The translations under genes and the position numbers were made by a program. A DNA stretch of 64,000 nucleotides. Source: Roseiarcus sp963741405. GTDB taxonomy: Bacteria; Pseudomonadota; Alphaproteobacteria; Rhizobiales; Beijerinckiaceae. The notes below the pieces were generated by a model. That model did not search any database and had not been told where the DNA came from. It was given only the letters and a program-made list of their open reading frames with translations. The stretch lies in the NCBI GenBank assembly GCA_963741405.1, contig CAVUHX010000047.1, forward strand, positions 62,001 to 126,000, written 5' to 3'. Below are positions 25,085-32,116 of this stretch, in pieces (the stretch's first letter is position 1; the number at the start of each line of letters is the position of its first letter).

Positions 25085-25560
25085 TATCATGGTCAATTCC
25101 GAGGCTGACATAGCCGAGGTTGGCGCCGATGTCGTAGATTCCGTAGGGGACGAAGTTGCCCAGTTCTTGTCCTCGAAATCGTGGGTGTTGACCTCGATCG
25201 GTTGGCTTGCGGCCCATAGTCGCTGCCGCCGTTCTTGAATTCGCCGAGCAATTCCTTCTTCTTCGCGTCGATCGATATCACCGGCTGATCGGTGGCCTGA
25301 AACGCCTCGGCCTTGGCGTTGATATATTCGAACTGAGCGTCGCGATCGGGATGTTTGCCGCCTTCCTTGGTCTTGCGGTTGAAGTGGCGGCAATATTTCA
25401 GCTCCTCCAACAGTTTGGGAATGGTGGAGGAGCTCACCTTTGACCATCGCTCGAAGCGCCGCCGCCAGCTTGTCGTGGCTCTTCGAGACCCATCGCAACG
25501 GCCGCATCGGATCGCCCATCGTCGCGGGCTCGAGCAATCGTTGCAAGTTCAGAAGCTCGG
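25085..25560 (-). pseudogene. ISAzo13-family transposase remnant, frameshifted and truncated
   Basis: Pieces of the Rhodopirellula-type DDE transposase appear in three minus-strand frames in the right order: RLLEPATMGDPMRPLRWVSK with SHDKLAAALRAM, then IPKLLEELKYCRHFNRKTKE with GGKHPDRDAQFEYINAKAEA and PVISIDAKKKELLGEFKNGG (first catalytic Asp), then VNTHDFEDK and NFVPYGIYDIGANLGYVSLG (second Asp region). At least two frameshifts separate them. The N- and C-terminal ends are missing. Confidence 0.8.
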
Positions 25561-25590
25561 GTTGTGTAAAGCAACGCGAAGGGCAGTGCA

Positions 25591-26457
25591 ATGAACTTGA
25601 CGCCAAGCTACCACCCACCTGAGCCGCCCGACCCTCACCCCATCTGCCTCCTAGTGCCGTCGGCGGACGAGGACGAATTGCAGAACCTTACTGATGATAT
25701 TCGCGCACACGGTTTGCTTGATCCCATAGTGCTTTTCGAGAACCGGATACTCGACGGACGCAACCGGGCCATCGCTTGCGAAATCGCGGGCATAGCGCCG
25801 CGCTACGTTGAATTTGAGGGCGCCAGGGAAGAAGCCTTGATGTTTGTGGTTTCCCACAATCTCAAGCGGCGCCATCTGACCAAGCAGGCCATTTCCGACA
25901 CGTTGGTTGAGGCCGAGGACTTTAACTTGCATTACGAGTTGGGGGAGCCGGCAGCACAATCTGACATTAAAATGTCAGTTCAGAAGCCAAGAACAGCGTC
26001 GAGCCGTGAGTTGGCCAAGGCGGCAGGTGGCGCGGTGAGCCGTGAAATGATTAACGCCACGCGCAAGGTTAAAGAGAAAGCTGAACCGGAATTGCAGGCG
26101 GCGGTGAAGAAAGGGCGAATTGGCGTGCAAGACGCCGCTAAGGCGGCCGATCTGCCGCCCGAGCAACAAAGGGCCATTGCCGCGTCGCCAAAACCGAGGA
26201 GAGCGGCAAGAGAGGCCGCAGAAGCAGCGAAGAACCCCACCCCTGGCGGCCAGGGGGACCCGCGCGCTGCGCTAGGCAAGGCTTGGAAAAAAGCAACGGC
26301 CCTCCGCCGCCTATGGGAAGCGGCCGACAACAGGACGAGGGAATGGTTTATGGGCGTGGTTTGGTCCAATCTCGATGAAGCCGATCAGCGCAGGCGGCGC
26401 GCCATTGACTCTTTGGACGAGCCGGCGGACGAGCCCGAAGACGAGGCCGCCAGCTAA
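25591..26457 (+). CDS. ParB N-terminal-domain protein
   Basis: A 288-residue protein with a ParB/sulfiredoxin-type nuclease-like N-domain (residues about 20-95): DELQNLTDDIRAHGLLDPIV, LFENRILDGRNRAIACEIAG, the ILDGRNR block corresponding to the GxRR-type site of ParB proteins. A middle HTH-like region (SSRELAKAAGGAVSREMINA) precedes a Lys/Glu/Ala-rich helical section and an acidic tail (DEPADEPEDEAAS). No parA partner is adjacent, so it is more likely an orphan plasmid, phage or island regulator than a chromosome-partition protein. GC and codon use are slightly below those of neighbours. Confidence 0.75.
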   Translation: MNLTPSYHPPEPPDPHPICLLVPSADEDELQNLTDDIRAHGLLDPIVLFENRILDGRNRAIACEIAGIAPRYVEFEGAREEALMFVVSHNLKRRHLTKQAISDTLVEAEDFNLHYELGEPAAQSDIKMSVQKPRTASSRELAKAAGGAVSREMINATRKVKEKAEPELQAAVKKGRIGVQDAAKAADLPPEQQRAIAASPKPRRAAREAAEAAKNPTPGGQGDPRAALGKAWKKATALRRLWEAADNRTREWFMGVVWSNLDEADQRRRRAIDSLDEPADEPEDEAAS

Positions 26458-26524
26458 CCAACAGCAATCGGCCCTGAGCGGCCCCACCGTGTGCCACTTT
26501 AATAGGTTACGGCATTACATTACG

Positions 26525-26600
26525 GGTCGCGGTAGGGACGGTGATTACTCACCGCCCCCGCACAGATCCCGGCGTGCGGCTTTCCCGCACCGGGCGCCTG
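26525..26600 (-). ncRNA. Group II intron 3' end (domains V and VI), remnant
   Basis: On the minus strand 26566-26598 folds as domain V: lower stem CCCGG/CCGGG, a two-base bulge CG, upper stem UGCGG/CCGCA, loop GAAAG, with the CGC triad at the base (class C type). It is followed by a small domain VI hairpin GGUGA-GUAA-UCACC (26540-26553) and an end near CUACCGCGAC. No reverse transcriptase gene lies upstream on the minus strand, so this is an ORF-less or truncated copy. The 5' end was not located. Confidence 0.65.
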
Positions 26601-27415
26601 CCGGAGGTCGGACGCGATCGGCGCATGAGGCCTTTGTGCCGGCCCGCAACGCGATCCGTGCAAGAGCAGCGCCTTTTGAGACATGCGGTTTCCGGTGCTG
26701 TGCCCGGAGCATGCAGCCCCACCCTTGCATTCCTCCGGCCGCGCCCCTTCCCTCCACACCCTCCGCCGCCGCTCATCACGGTCTTTGTTCGGGCGCTTCG
26801 TCGGTACTACGAGCGCGTCCGACTCGTCATCCGTTCCCTGACGGATTGCCCCTTGGGTTCCCGCCGCGGCCCGGGATCGCCATGGCGACTGCGGGCCGGA
26901 TGAGGTCTCCCAGGTTCCGACGGCTTCCGTTCGTGCCTGATGGGGTCTTCGACCACGGCAGAGCGTCAGCGCCTCGCAAAACGGCGCCGCACATGTCGCC
27001 TTCGGCTCTGTCAACGGCCTCGGCCTCTGCGGGATTATGCCTTTCGCGGCTCAATAGCCGACCCCGCACGATTGCCGTGTACGCTTCGCGACGCTCGTCT
27101 CCTTCCGCCCCGGTCGCGACGGCCGTTGCACTGTCTGCGCCGGTACGAGCGCGATACGGTGATTGGGGCGAAGAGCTTAAGCGGACGAACCATCAGGGCC
27201 AGAGGAGCCATCCTTGCCGCACAACAGGCCGTAGACATGACCGCGCCCGAGACGCTCGCAAAAGCTTCAAAGCAACCCTTGACCACGCGGCGCCGTCCAG
27301 ACATGACAGTGCATGTTTTTCCCCCTTGTTCGCCTTGGCAGGCGCAGGGAAAGAACAGGACCAACTTCGTTAACCTGAAGCGATTGCTTGGACAGCCACT
27401 GCGTCTGCCGCCTGT
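26601..27415. other. No supported gene; probably decayed intron-associated DNA
   Basis: Open frames here are Arg/Pro-rich and lack family motifs or ribosome sites. Much of it may be the body of the group II intron whose 3' end lies at 26525-26600. Confidence 0.4.
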
Positions 27416-27727
27416 TCAAGCCACTTCCAATGTCAGAATCGCCTTGATCTTCTCTCCGAACTGCTCCCGGGCGCGTTTAAGGTCGTACCGCTTCTGCAGA
27501 TTGAGCCAGAGATCGGGACCGTTTCCGCACAGCTTCCCGAGCCGCAACGCCATGACCGGCGTCACGGGCTGCTTTTCCTCGAGGATGTCGTAAAGCGACT
27601 GGCGCGACACGCCGAGCAACCTGGCGATTTCCGTCTTCGGACGACCGAGCGCCGGCAAGATCTCCTCGCGCAGAAGTTCGCCGGGATGCATGGGCGGCAC
27701 GCCGCGTTTCGGGAGCTTCCTGGTCAT
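27416..27727 (-). CDS. higA: HigA-type antitoxin (XRE HTH)
   Basis: A 103-residue antitoxin that neutralises HigB and represses its own operon. Opening block VPPMHPGELLREEILPALGR is the HigA hallmark, then the HTH TEIARLLGVSRQSLYDILEE and the family segment KQPVTPVMALRLGKLCGNGP-DLWLNLQ. In this family toxin precedes antitoxin, as here: higB ends 11 bases upstream. Autoregulation probably acts at the palindrome at 28025-28043. The module sits at the edge of the accessory zone. Confidence 0.95.
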   Translation of the reverse strand: MTRKLPKRGVPPMHPGELLREEILPALGRPKTEIARLLGVSRQSLYDILEEKQPVTPVMALRLGKLCGNGPDLWLNLQKRYDLKRAREQFGEKIKAILTLEVA

Positions 27728-27738
27728 GGAGCCTGTCC

Positions 27739-28017
27739 TCAGTGATCGTCTTCGAGATCGACATCGATGGCGTCGCCTTCCGTCCAGCCGAAAGTGATCC
27801 GCCAGTTTCCGCTGGCGTTGACCGCATAGCGGCCTCCGTACGGCCCGGGGAGCGCATGAAAGGGAAAGCCCGGCGGGTTCATATCCTCTGGCCGCGATGC
27901 GTCATCGAGCGCGCGTAAGATGTTCGCGATCCGCTTCGAATTCCGCACGCTGAGCCGACGCCCATCTCCGGTCGCGAAGAACCGCTCCAGCGCTTTGTCT
28001 CTGAACGAGCGGATCAC
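27739..28017 (-). CDS. higB: HigB-type toxin (RelE superfamily mRNA interferase)
   Basis: A 92-residue ribosome-dependent RNase. MIRSFRDKALERFFATGDGR is the typical start, followed by the IANILRALDDASRPEDMNPP segment, FHALPGPYGGRYAVNASGNW and the terminal strand RITFGWTEGDAIDVDLEDDH. The His/Arg residues used by the family (GRYAV, NWRITF) are present, so it should be active. First gene of the higBA operon, directly behind the palindromic operator. Confidence 0.95.
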   Translation of the reverse strand: MIRSFRDKALERFFATGDGRRLSVRNSKRIANILRALDDASRPEDMNPPGFPFHALPGPYGGRYAVNASGNWRITFGWTEGDAIDVDLEDDH

Positions 28018-28024
28018 GCCGCAA

Positions 28025-28043
28025 TGTAAGGCAATGCCTTACA
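28025..28043. promoter_or_regulatory. Palindromic operator before higBA
   Basis: TGTAAGGCA-A-TGCCTTACA, a perfect 19-base palindrome with one central base, eight bases upstream of the higB start. Position and symmetry match HigA operators (GTAAG-type half-sites) and it would overlap the -10/start region. Confidence 0.7.
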
Positions 28044-28230
28044 ATCATCAAGGACCGCCTCACGTTCGCCGACGGTGACCCGCGCCTGACGCCCGACATC
28101 GACGTCTGGCGGCAAGCATCATTCCCAAAATCGGATGGCGATCAGCGCAGAATTTCTGTGGCGCGCCGGTTCGGATTCGAACGACTGACGACAAGGCGGA
28201 GCCCGCCAACCTCGAGCTGACGCTACGCAG

Positions 28231-29388
28231 CTACCCCGATAGGTCGCCGCGGTCCGGCCCCAGCGCGACCGCCTTGACCTGGGCATAGACCGCAGCCCCC
28301 GCGGCGAGCGCGAGCTGGTCCCACGACTTTCGCGTCAGGCGCGACAGAAGGCGCGCGCCCTGCCCTTCCGTCCCGAGCGCGACTACGGCCAGCATCTCGT
28401 TGGTTTCGACCGGGCGGACAGAGGCGACGCGTGCGCTCAGCACGTTGAGGATGGAACTCGGCCCCGGCGGCTCGCGCGCGAGACTGACGTCGCGGGCGAC
28501 GATCTGGATTCGGCGATGTTCGCCGATCCGCGCGGGCGGCGCCGGCGCGAGGAAATGCCCCCCCTTCACGCCGAGGGTCAGCAGGCCGTAGCGCGCGTCA
28601 TGCGCCTCGACGACCCCGTCGAGCGTGACCGCCGCGTCGCGCGCGGTCGCCAGCGGCAGCGACGGGTCGCTCTGCAATTCCGCCAGGGGCCCCGCCGCCA
28701 GCACGCGGCCTTTTTCCATCAGGACCACGTGCTCGGCAAGGCGCTCGACCTCGGCGAGGTCGTGGGTGATGTAGACGATCGGCAGGGAAAGATGGTCGCG
28801 CAGCCGTTCGAGGAACGGCAGGATCTCGCTTTTGGTCGCGCGGTCGAGGGCGGACAGCGGCTCATCCATCAAGAGGAGCTTCGGCTGCGACATCAGCGCG
28901 CGGCCGATCGCCACCCGCTGGCGCTCGCCGCCGGACAGATTGCGCGGCGACCGGTCGAGCAACGGCGTCACGCCGAGAAGATCGGCCACCTCCTCGAACG
29001 TGATCCTGTGCGCGCCGCGGTCGGCGGCCGCGCCGCCGGGACGGCCAGACGCCGCCGCTCCAAAGCGATTGGCGGGCGCGCCGAACAGGAGATTGCGGCG
29101 CACGGACAGGTGCGGAAAGAGGCTCGCCTCCTGGAACACGTAGCCGAGCGGGCGCCTGTGGGTCGGGACGAAGGTTCTGTCCCGGTCCTGCCACACCTCC
29201 CCGTCGATCTCGCACACGCCGTCGCTCACCCGCATGAGCCCGGCGATGCAGCGCAGGATCGTGGTCTTGCCGCAGCCCGACGGGCCGAAGAGCGCCGTCA
29301 CGCCATTCGAAGGCGCAGTGAAGGCCGCGTCGAGCGCGAACTTGCCGATCGTGCCCCGGAATTCCGCGCGGATGCTGTCCGCGCTCAT
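28231..29388 (-). CDS. modC: Molybdate ABC transporter ATP-binding protein ModC
   Basis: ATPase of the molybdate importer, 385 residues, at the inner membrane. Walker A FGPSGCGKTTIL, Q-loop YVFQEASLFPHL, signature LSGGERQRVAIGRAL, Walker B LLLMDEPLSALD, H-loop YITHDLAEVERL. The C-terminal third is the ModC-specific TOBE/Mop domain (ARIGEHRRIQIVARDVSLAR, ILNVLSARVASVRPVETNEM), which binds oxyanion. An insertion of about 25 residues (FGAAASGRPGGAAADRGAHR) lies between Q-loop and signature. Its ATG overlaps the modB stop as ATGA. Confidence 0.95.
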   Translation of the reverse strand: MSADSIRAEFRGTIGKFALDAAFTAPSNGVTALFGPSGCGKTTILRCIAGLMRVSDGVCEIDGEVWQDRDRTFVPTHRRPLGYVFQEASLFPHLSVRRNLLFGAPANRFGAAASGRPGGAAADRGAHRITFEEVADLLGVTPLLDRSPRNLSGGERQRVAIGRALMSQPKLLLMDEPLSALDRATKSEILPFLERLRDHLSLPIVYITHDLAEVERLAEHVVLMEKGRVLAAGPLAELQSDPSLPLATARDAAVTLDGVVEAHDARYGLLTLGVKGGHFLAPAPPARIGEHRRIQIVARDVSLAREPPGPSSILNVLSARVASVRPVETNEMLAVVALGTEGQGARLLSRLTRKSWDQLALAAGAAVYAQVKAVALGPDRGDLSG

Positions 29389-30068
29389 GCGCGGGTCCGG
29401 GCGACGCGCTTCTCGAGCACGATCATCGACAGGATCACGGCGAAGGCGAATGCGACCATGCCGCCCGCGAGGATGTTGGCTTCGCGCCACTGCGACGTTT
29501 CGACGTAATCGAAGATCGCGGTTGACATGACGCGGGTGCGGCCGGGAATGTTGCCGCCGATCATCAGGATGACGCCGAACTCGCCGACCGTATGGGCGAA
29601 GCCCAGCACCGCGCCGGTCAGGAGCCCCGGACTGGCGAGCGGCAGCGCCACCGTCCAGAACGCGCGCGCGGGCGACGCCCGCAAGGTCGCTGCGACCTCG
29701 AGCGGACGGTCGCCCATCGCGGCAAAGGCGTTGCGGATCGGCTGCACGACGAAGGGCATCGAGGCGATGATCGAGCCGACGACGAGGCCCCAGAAGGTGA
29801 AGGCGAGCGTGCGCGCGCCCCACAGGCTCGCGAGCGCCCCGCCCGGCCCGCCCGGGCCGAGCGCGATCAGGAGGTAGAAGCCGAGCACGGTCGGCGGCAG
29901 CACCATTGGCAGCGAGACGATCGCCGCCACGCCCTCCTTCCACCACGCCTTCGAGCGCGCGAGCCACCAGGCGAGCGGCGTGGCGACCAGAAGCAGCGCG
30001 AGCGTGGCGACCGCCGCAAGTTCGAGCGTCAGGACGACCGGCTGCCAGATGTGGGCGAAGGCTTCCAC
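29385..30068 (-). CDS. modB: Molybdate ABC transporter permease ModB
   Basis: Inner-membrane permease of 227 residues with five to six hydrophobic segments (for example LTLELAAVATLALLLVATPL, VLPPTVLGFYLLIALGPGGP). The EAA coupling loop is seen in EVAATLRASPARAFWTVALP-LASPGLLTG, which docks to ModC. Three bases separate it from modA and four bases overlap modC, so modABC is one operon. Confidence 0.95.
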   Translation of the reverse strand: MEAFAHIWQPVVLTLELAAVATLALLLVATPLAWWLARSKAWWKEGVAAIVSLPMVLPPTVLGFYLLIALGPGGPGGALASLWGARTLAFTFWGLVVGSIIASMPFVVQPIRNAFAAMGDRPLEVAATLRASPARAFWTVALPLASPGLLTGAVLGFAHTVGEFGVILMIGGNIPGRTRVMSTAIFDYVETSQWREANILAGGMVAFAFAVILSMIVLEKRVARTRA

Positions 30069-30071
30069 TTC

Positions 30072-30821
30072 TCAGTCGAGCCCGTAGCCGAACTTCTCGA
30101 TCACGGCGCGCGCCTCCGGGCCCTTCAGAAATTCCAGGAAGGCCCTGGACGCCTCGTCGTTCTCGCCCTTTTTCAATATAACGGCGTCCTGCCGGATCGG
30201 CGCATACAGATTTTGTGGCGCGAGCCAGCGGGTTCCATCGGTCGCGGCGAAGATCTGCGACAGCGCGACGAAGCCGACTTCGGCGTTCCTGGTATCGACG
30301 AACTGGAAGGCCTGGGCGATGCTGTTCCCCTGGACGAGCTTCCCCTTCAGCCCATCATAAACGCCGAGCGCCTTCATCGTCTCGATTGCGGCCGTTCCAT
30401 AAGGGGCGGCGTTCGGGTTGGCGATCGACAGTTTCGAGAAGGCGCCCGCCTTCAGAACCTGCTCGCCCTTGGTCACGTCAATGACCCTGCTCCAGAGCAC
30501 GAGCTTGCCGACCGCATAGGTGAACAGGCTTCCGGGAACCGCATAGCCTCCCTCGATCGCGGCCTTTGGCCGGTCCTGGTCGGCCGACAGGAAGACCTGG
30601 AAAGGGGCGTCGTGCGTGATCTGGGTGAGGAACGGGCCGGAGGCGCCGAAGCTCAGGATCGCCTCGTGGCCGGTCTTCTGCTTGAACAGCGCCGCGATTT
30701 CCGTCGCCGGCTCGGTGAAGTTGGCGGCGACGGCGACATTGGTCCGTCCCGCCCCGGCGGGCGTCGCGAACACAGCCAGCGCGCCGAAAACTATGCTTGT
30801 GGTGAATGTCTTGAACGTCAT
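30072..30821 (-). CDS. modA: Molybdate-binding periplasmic protein ModA
   Basis: Periplasmic oxyanion-binding protein, 249 residues. Signal peptide MTFKTFTTSIVFGALAVFA, then the ModA opening NVAVAANFTEPATEIAALFK, SFGASGPFLTQITHDAPFQV with the anion-binding Ser and FLSADQ, then AFSKLSIANPNAAPYGTAAI and QGNSIAQAFQFVDTRNAEVG. The residues that hold molybdate (Ser, Ala, Val, Tyr-like positions) appear conserved. The start at 30821 has GAGGGACGGGTGA upstream. First gene of modABC, divergent from mop. Confidence 0.95.
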   Translation of the reverse strand: MTFKTFTTSIVFGALAVFATPAGAGRTNVAVAANFTEPATEIAALFKQKTGHEAILSFGASGPFLTQITHDAPFQVFLSADQDRPKAAIEGGYAVPGSLFTYAVGKLVLWSRVIDVTKGEQVLKAGAFSKLSIANPNAAPYGTAAIETMKALGVYDGLKGKLVQGNSIAQAFQFVDTRNAEVGFVALSQIFAATDGTRWLAPQNLYAPIRQDAVILKKGENDEASRAFLEFLKGPEARAVIEKFGYGLD

Positions 30822-30882
30822 TTTCACCCGTCCCTCGAGAGACGCCCGGCCTTGCGCATCGCGGGAATGGCTTCCCACCGGC

Positions 30883-30907
30883 CGCTATATTCGGTGATAC
30901 TAGTCGG
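30883..30907. promoter_or_regulatory. Possible Mo-box (ModE site) between modA and mop
   Basis: CGCTATAT at 30883 is a good ModE half-site and stands in the divergent modA/mop intergenic region where a Mo-box is expected. The second half (ATACTAGTCG) matches poorly, so this is a guess from position. Confidence 0.3.
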
Positions 30908-30943
30908 GTGCGGCGAGGCCGCAACTCTCAAAATGGGGCTTCC

Positions 30944-31150
30944 ATGAAACTCAGCGCTCGAAATCAGATTGCCGGCACGATCGTCGAAGTCCACAAGGGC
31001 GCAACCACGTCGCACGTGCGGATCGACGTCGGCGGGGCAGTGCTGACCGCTTCGATCACCAATGAAGCCGTCGATCAGCTGAAGCTGGTCAAGGGGCAGA
31101 AGGCCTATGCCGTGATCAAGGCCTCCGACGTCATGGTCGGCATCGACTGA
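30944..31150 (+). CDS. mop: Molbindin (Mop family molybdate-binding protein)
   Basis: A single Mop/TOBE domain of 68 residues: MKLSARNQIAGTIVEVHKGA, TTSHVRIDVGGAVLTASITN, then AVIKASDVMVGID. SARNQ..G.V..I..G and the KA(S/T)DV(M/L)(V/I)G end are defining. Molbindins form hexamers storing about eight molybdate ions in the cytosol. Divergent from modABC and probably coordinated with it. GGGG lies upstream of the ATG. Confidence 0.95.
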   Translation: MKLSARNQIAGTIVEVHKGATTSHVRIDVGGAVLTASITNEAVDQLKLVKGQKAYAVIKASDVMVGID

Positions 31151-31171
31151 CCTCGACCCCTTACGGTTCGT

Positions 31172-31203
31172 CGTCGCAGACGATCCGGATTTCGTCTGCG
31201 ACG
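31172..31203 (+). terminator. Perfect 12-bp hairpin after mop
   Basis: CGTCGCAGACGA (31172-31183) and TCGTCTGCGACG (31192-31203) with an 8-base loop. There is no U-tract. It is placed 20 bases after the mop stop and before a convergent gene remnant. Confidence 0.65.
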
Positions 31204-31224
31204 CTGGGCCGAAATCAATCGCTT

Positions 31225-31297
31225 TCAGAACTTGATGCGCAGGCCGACGGTCGGATCGATGTTCTGCGTCTGCAGATAGCCGCTCGCGAGAAGTCGG
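31225..31297 (-). pseudogene. C-terminal scrap of an outer-membrane barrel gene
   Basis: The last codons read SGYLQTQNIDPTVGLRIKF-stop, the terminal strand of RopB/Omp25-type barrels (GLR(I/V).F end with C-terminal Phe). Upstream the match disappears, so only the 3' end of the gene is left. 31298-31691 has no gene I can support. Confidence 0.4.
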
Positions 31298-31691
31298 GAA
31301 GCGTATGGTTTGTAAAGCGAATTTTGGGATTGGCTACGGCCGTGGCCGCCTAAACAAGCGGCGCGGCGCCGGAGGCGATCAGCACCATCAGCCGGCCAAA
31401 TCACGGCCGCACGAACCGTGTGCTCTTTCTGCAACAGGTCTTCCCACCGCTGAACCGCCGCTCGTCCTGGAACAAAACAGGGTTCGCAGTTTGTCCGACT
31501 GGCCGCGACCCTTTTGGACCGCAAATGTTCCATACTGTCTGAACGCACCCTGAGGCGCTGCAGATTGCCCGCAGGCGGCGGCCCCGCGACCGAAGCGCCA
31601 TGTTCCGAGAGGTCGGCAAGCCGATTGGAAATGTTGCATGGCGCCCCCGGACGGTAAGTCGGGAGACGGAAGCGCGGGACGGCGCCCGGAA

Positions 31692-32006
31692 TCAGTCGAA
31701 CGACGCGCCGGACCTGGCGCCGTGCAGAAAACGCGCCCAGATGCCGAGAACGGCCTCGGCATTTTGCGCGATGTCCCGATAGGATTCGTTGACGAACGCC
31801 CCCATTGTCCGGCTGACGTCCTTGGCGTCCTTGTGCATTGCGGCGCTGCGGCACAGTTTCTGGGTATGGTCGAACAGCCTTTTGGACAGAAGCGCCAACT
31901 CGACGCCGATGCTGCAAAAGGCCTCGACCGCGGCGACGGCGTGCGATGGGCCGGCGGCCGGCCGCTGTGACCCGATCGCTCTCAGTTCCCTGACGTCATG
32001 AAACAT
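31692..32006 (-). CDS. Phasin-like protein
   Basis: A 104-residue helical protein: AVAAVEAFCSIGVELALLSK, RLFDHTQKLCRSAAMHKDAK, DVSRTMGAFVNESYRDIAQN, AEAVLGIWARFLHGA. Amphipathic helices with this spacing resemble the Phasin_2 proteins that coat polyhydroxyalkanoate granules, or the related short helical proteins of Hyphomicrobiales. No PHA synthase is nearby, so the role is inferred. GGGGAGAC precedes the ATG; the gene is 110 bases from the AsmA-like gene. Confidence 0.6.
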   Translation of the reverse strand: MFHDVRELRAIGSQRPAAGPSHAVAAVEAFCSIGVELALLSKRLFDHTQKLCRSAAMHKDAKDVSRTMGAFVNESYRDIAQNAEAVLGIWARFLHGARSGASFD

Positions 32007-32116
32007 TTTTGTCTCCCCAGCGTTGTCCTGAAGCGCTACCTGTCAAATTCCGCGCCCCCGCTCAATGCGGGATATTACGTAGCGCCCGCGTCGCACTCCC
32101 GTCGCAATTGTTGCGC

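Noticed and set aside
28155..28230. tRNA-like stretch GGTTCGGATTCGAACGAC after higBA
   Set aside because: A T-loop-like motif is present on the minus strand, but no acceptor or anticodon stem can be built. At best it is a decayed tRNA 3' end or attachment-site scar.
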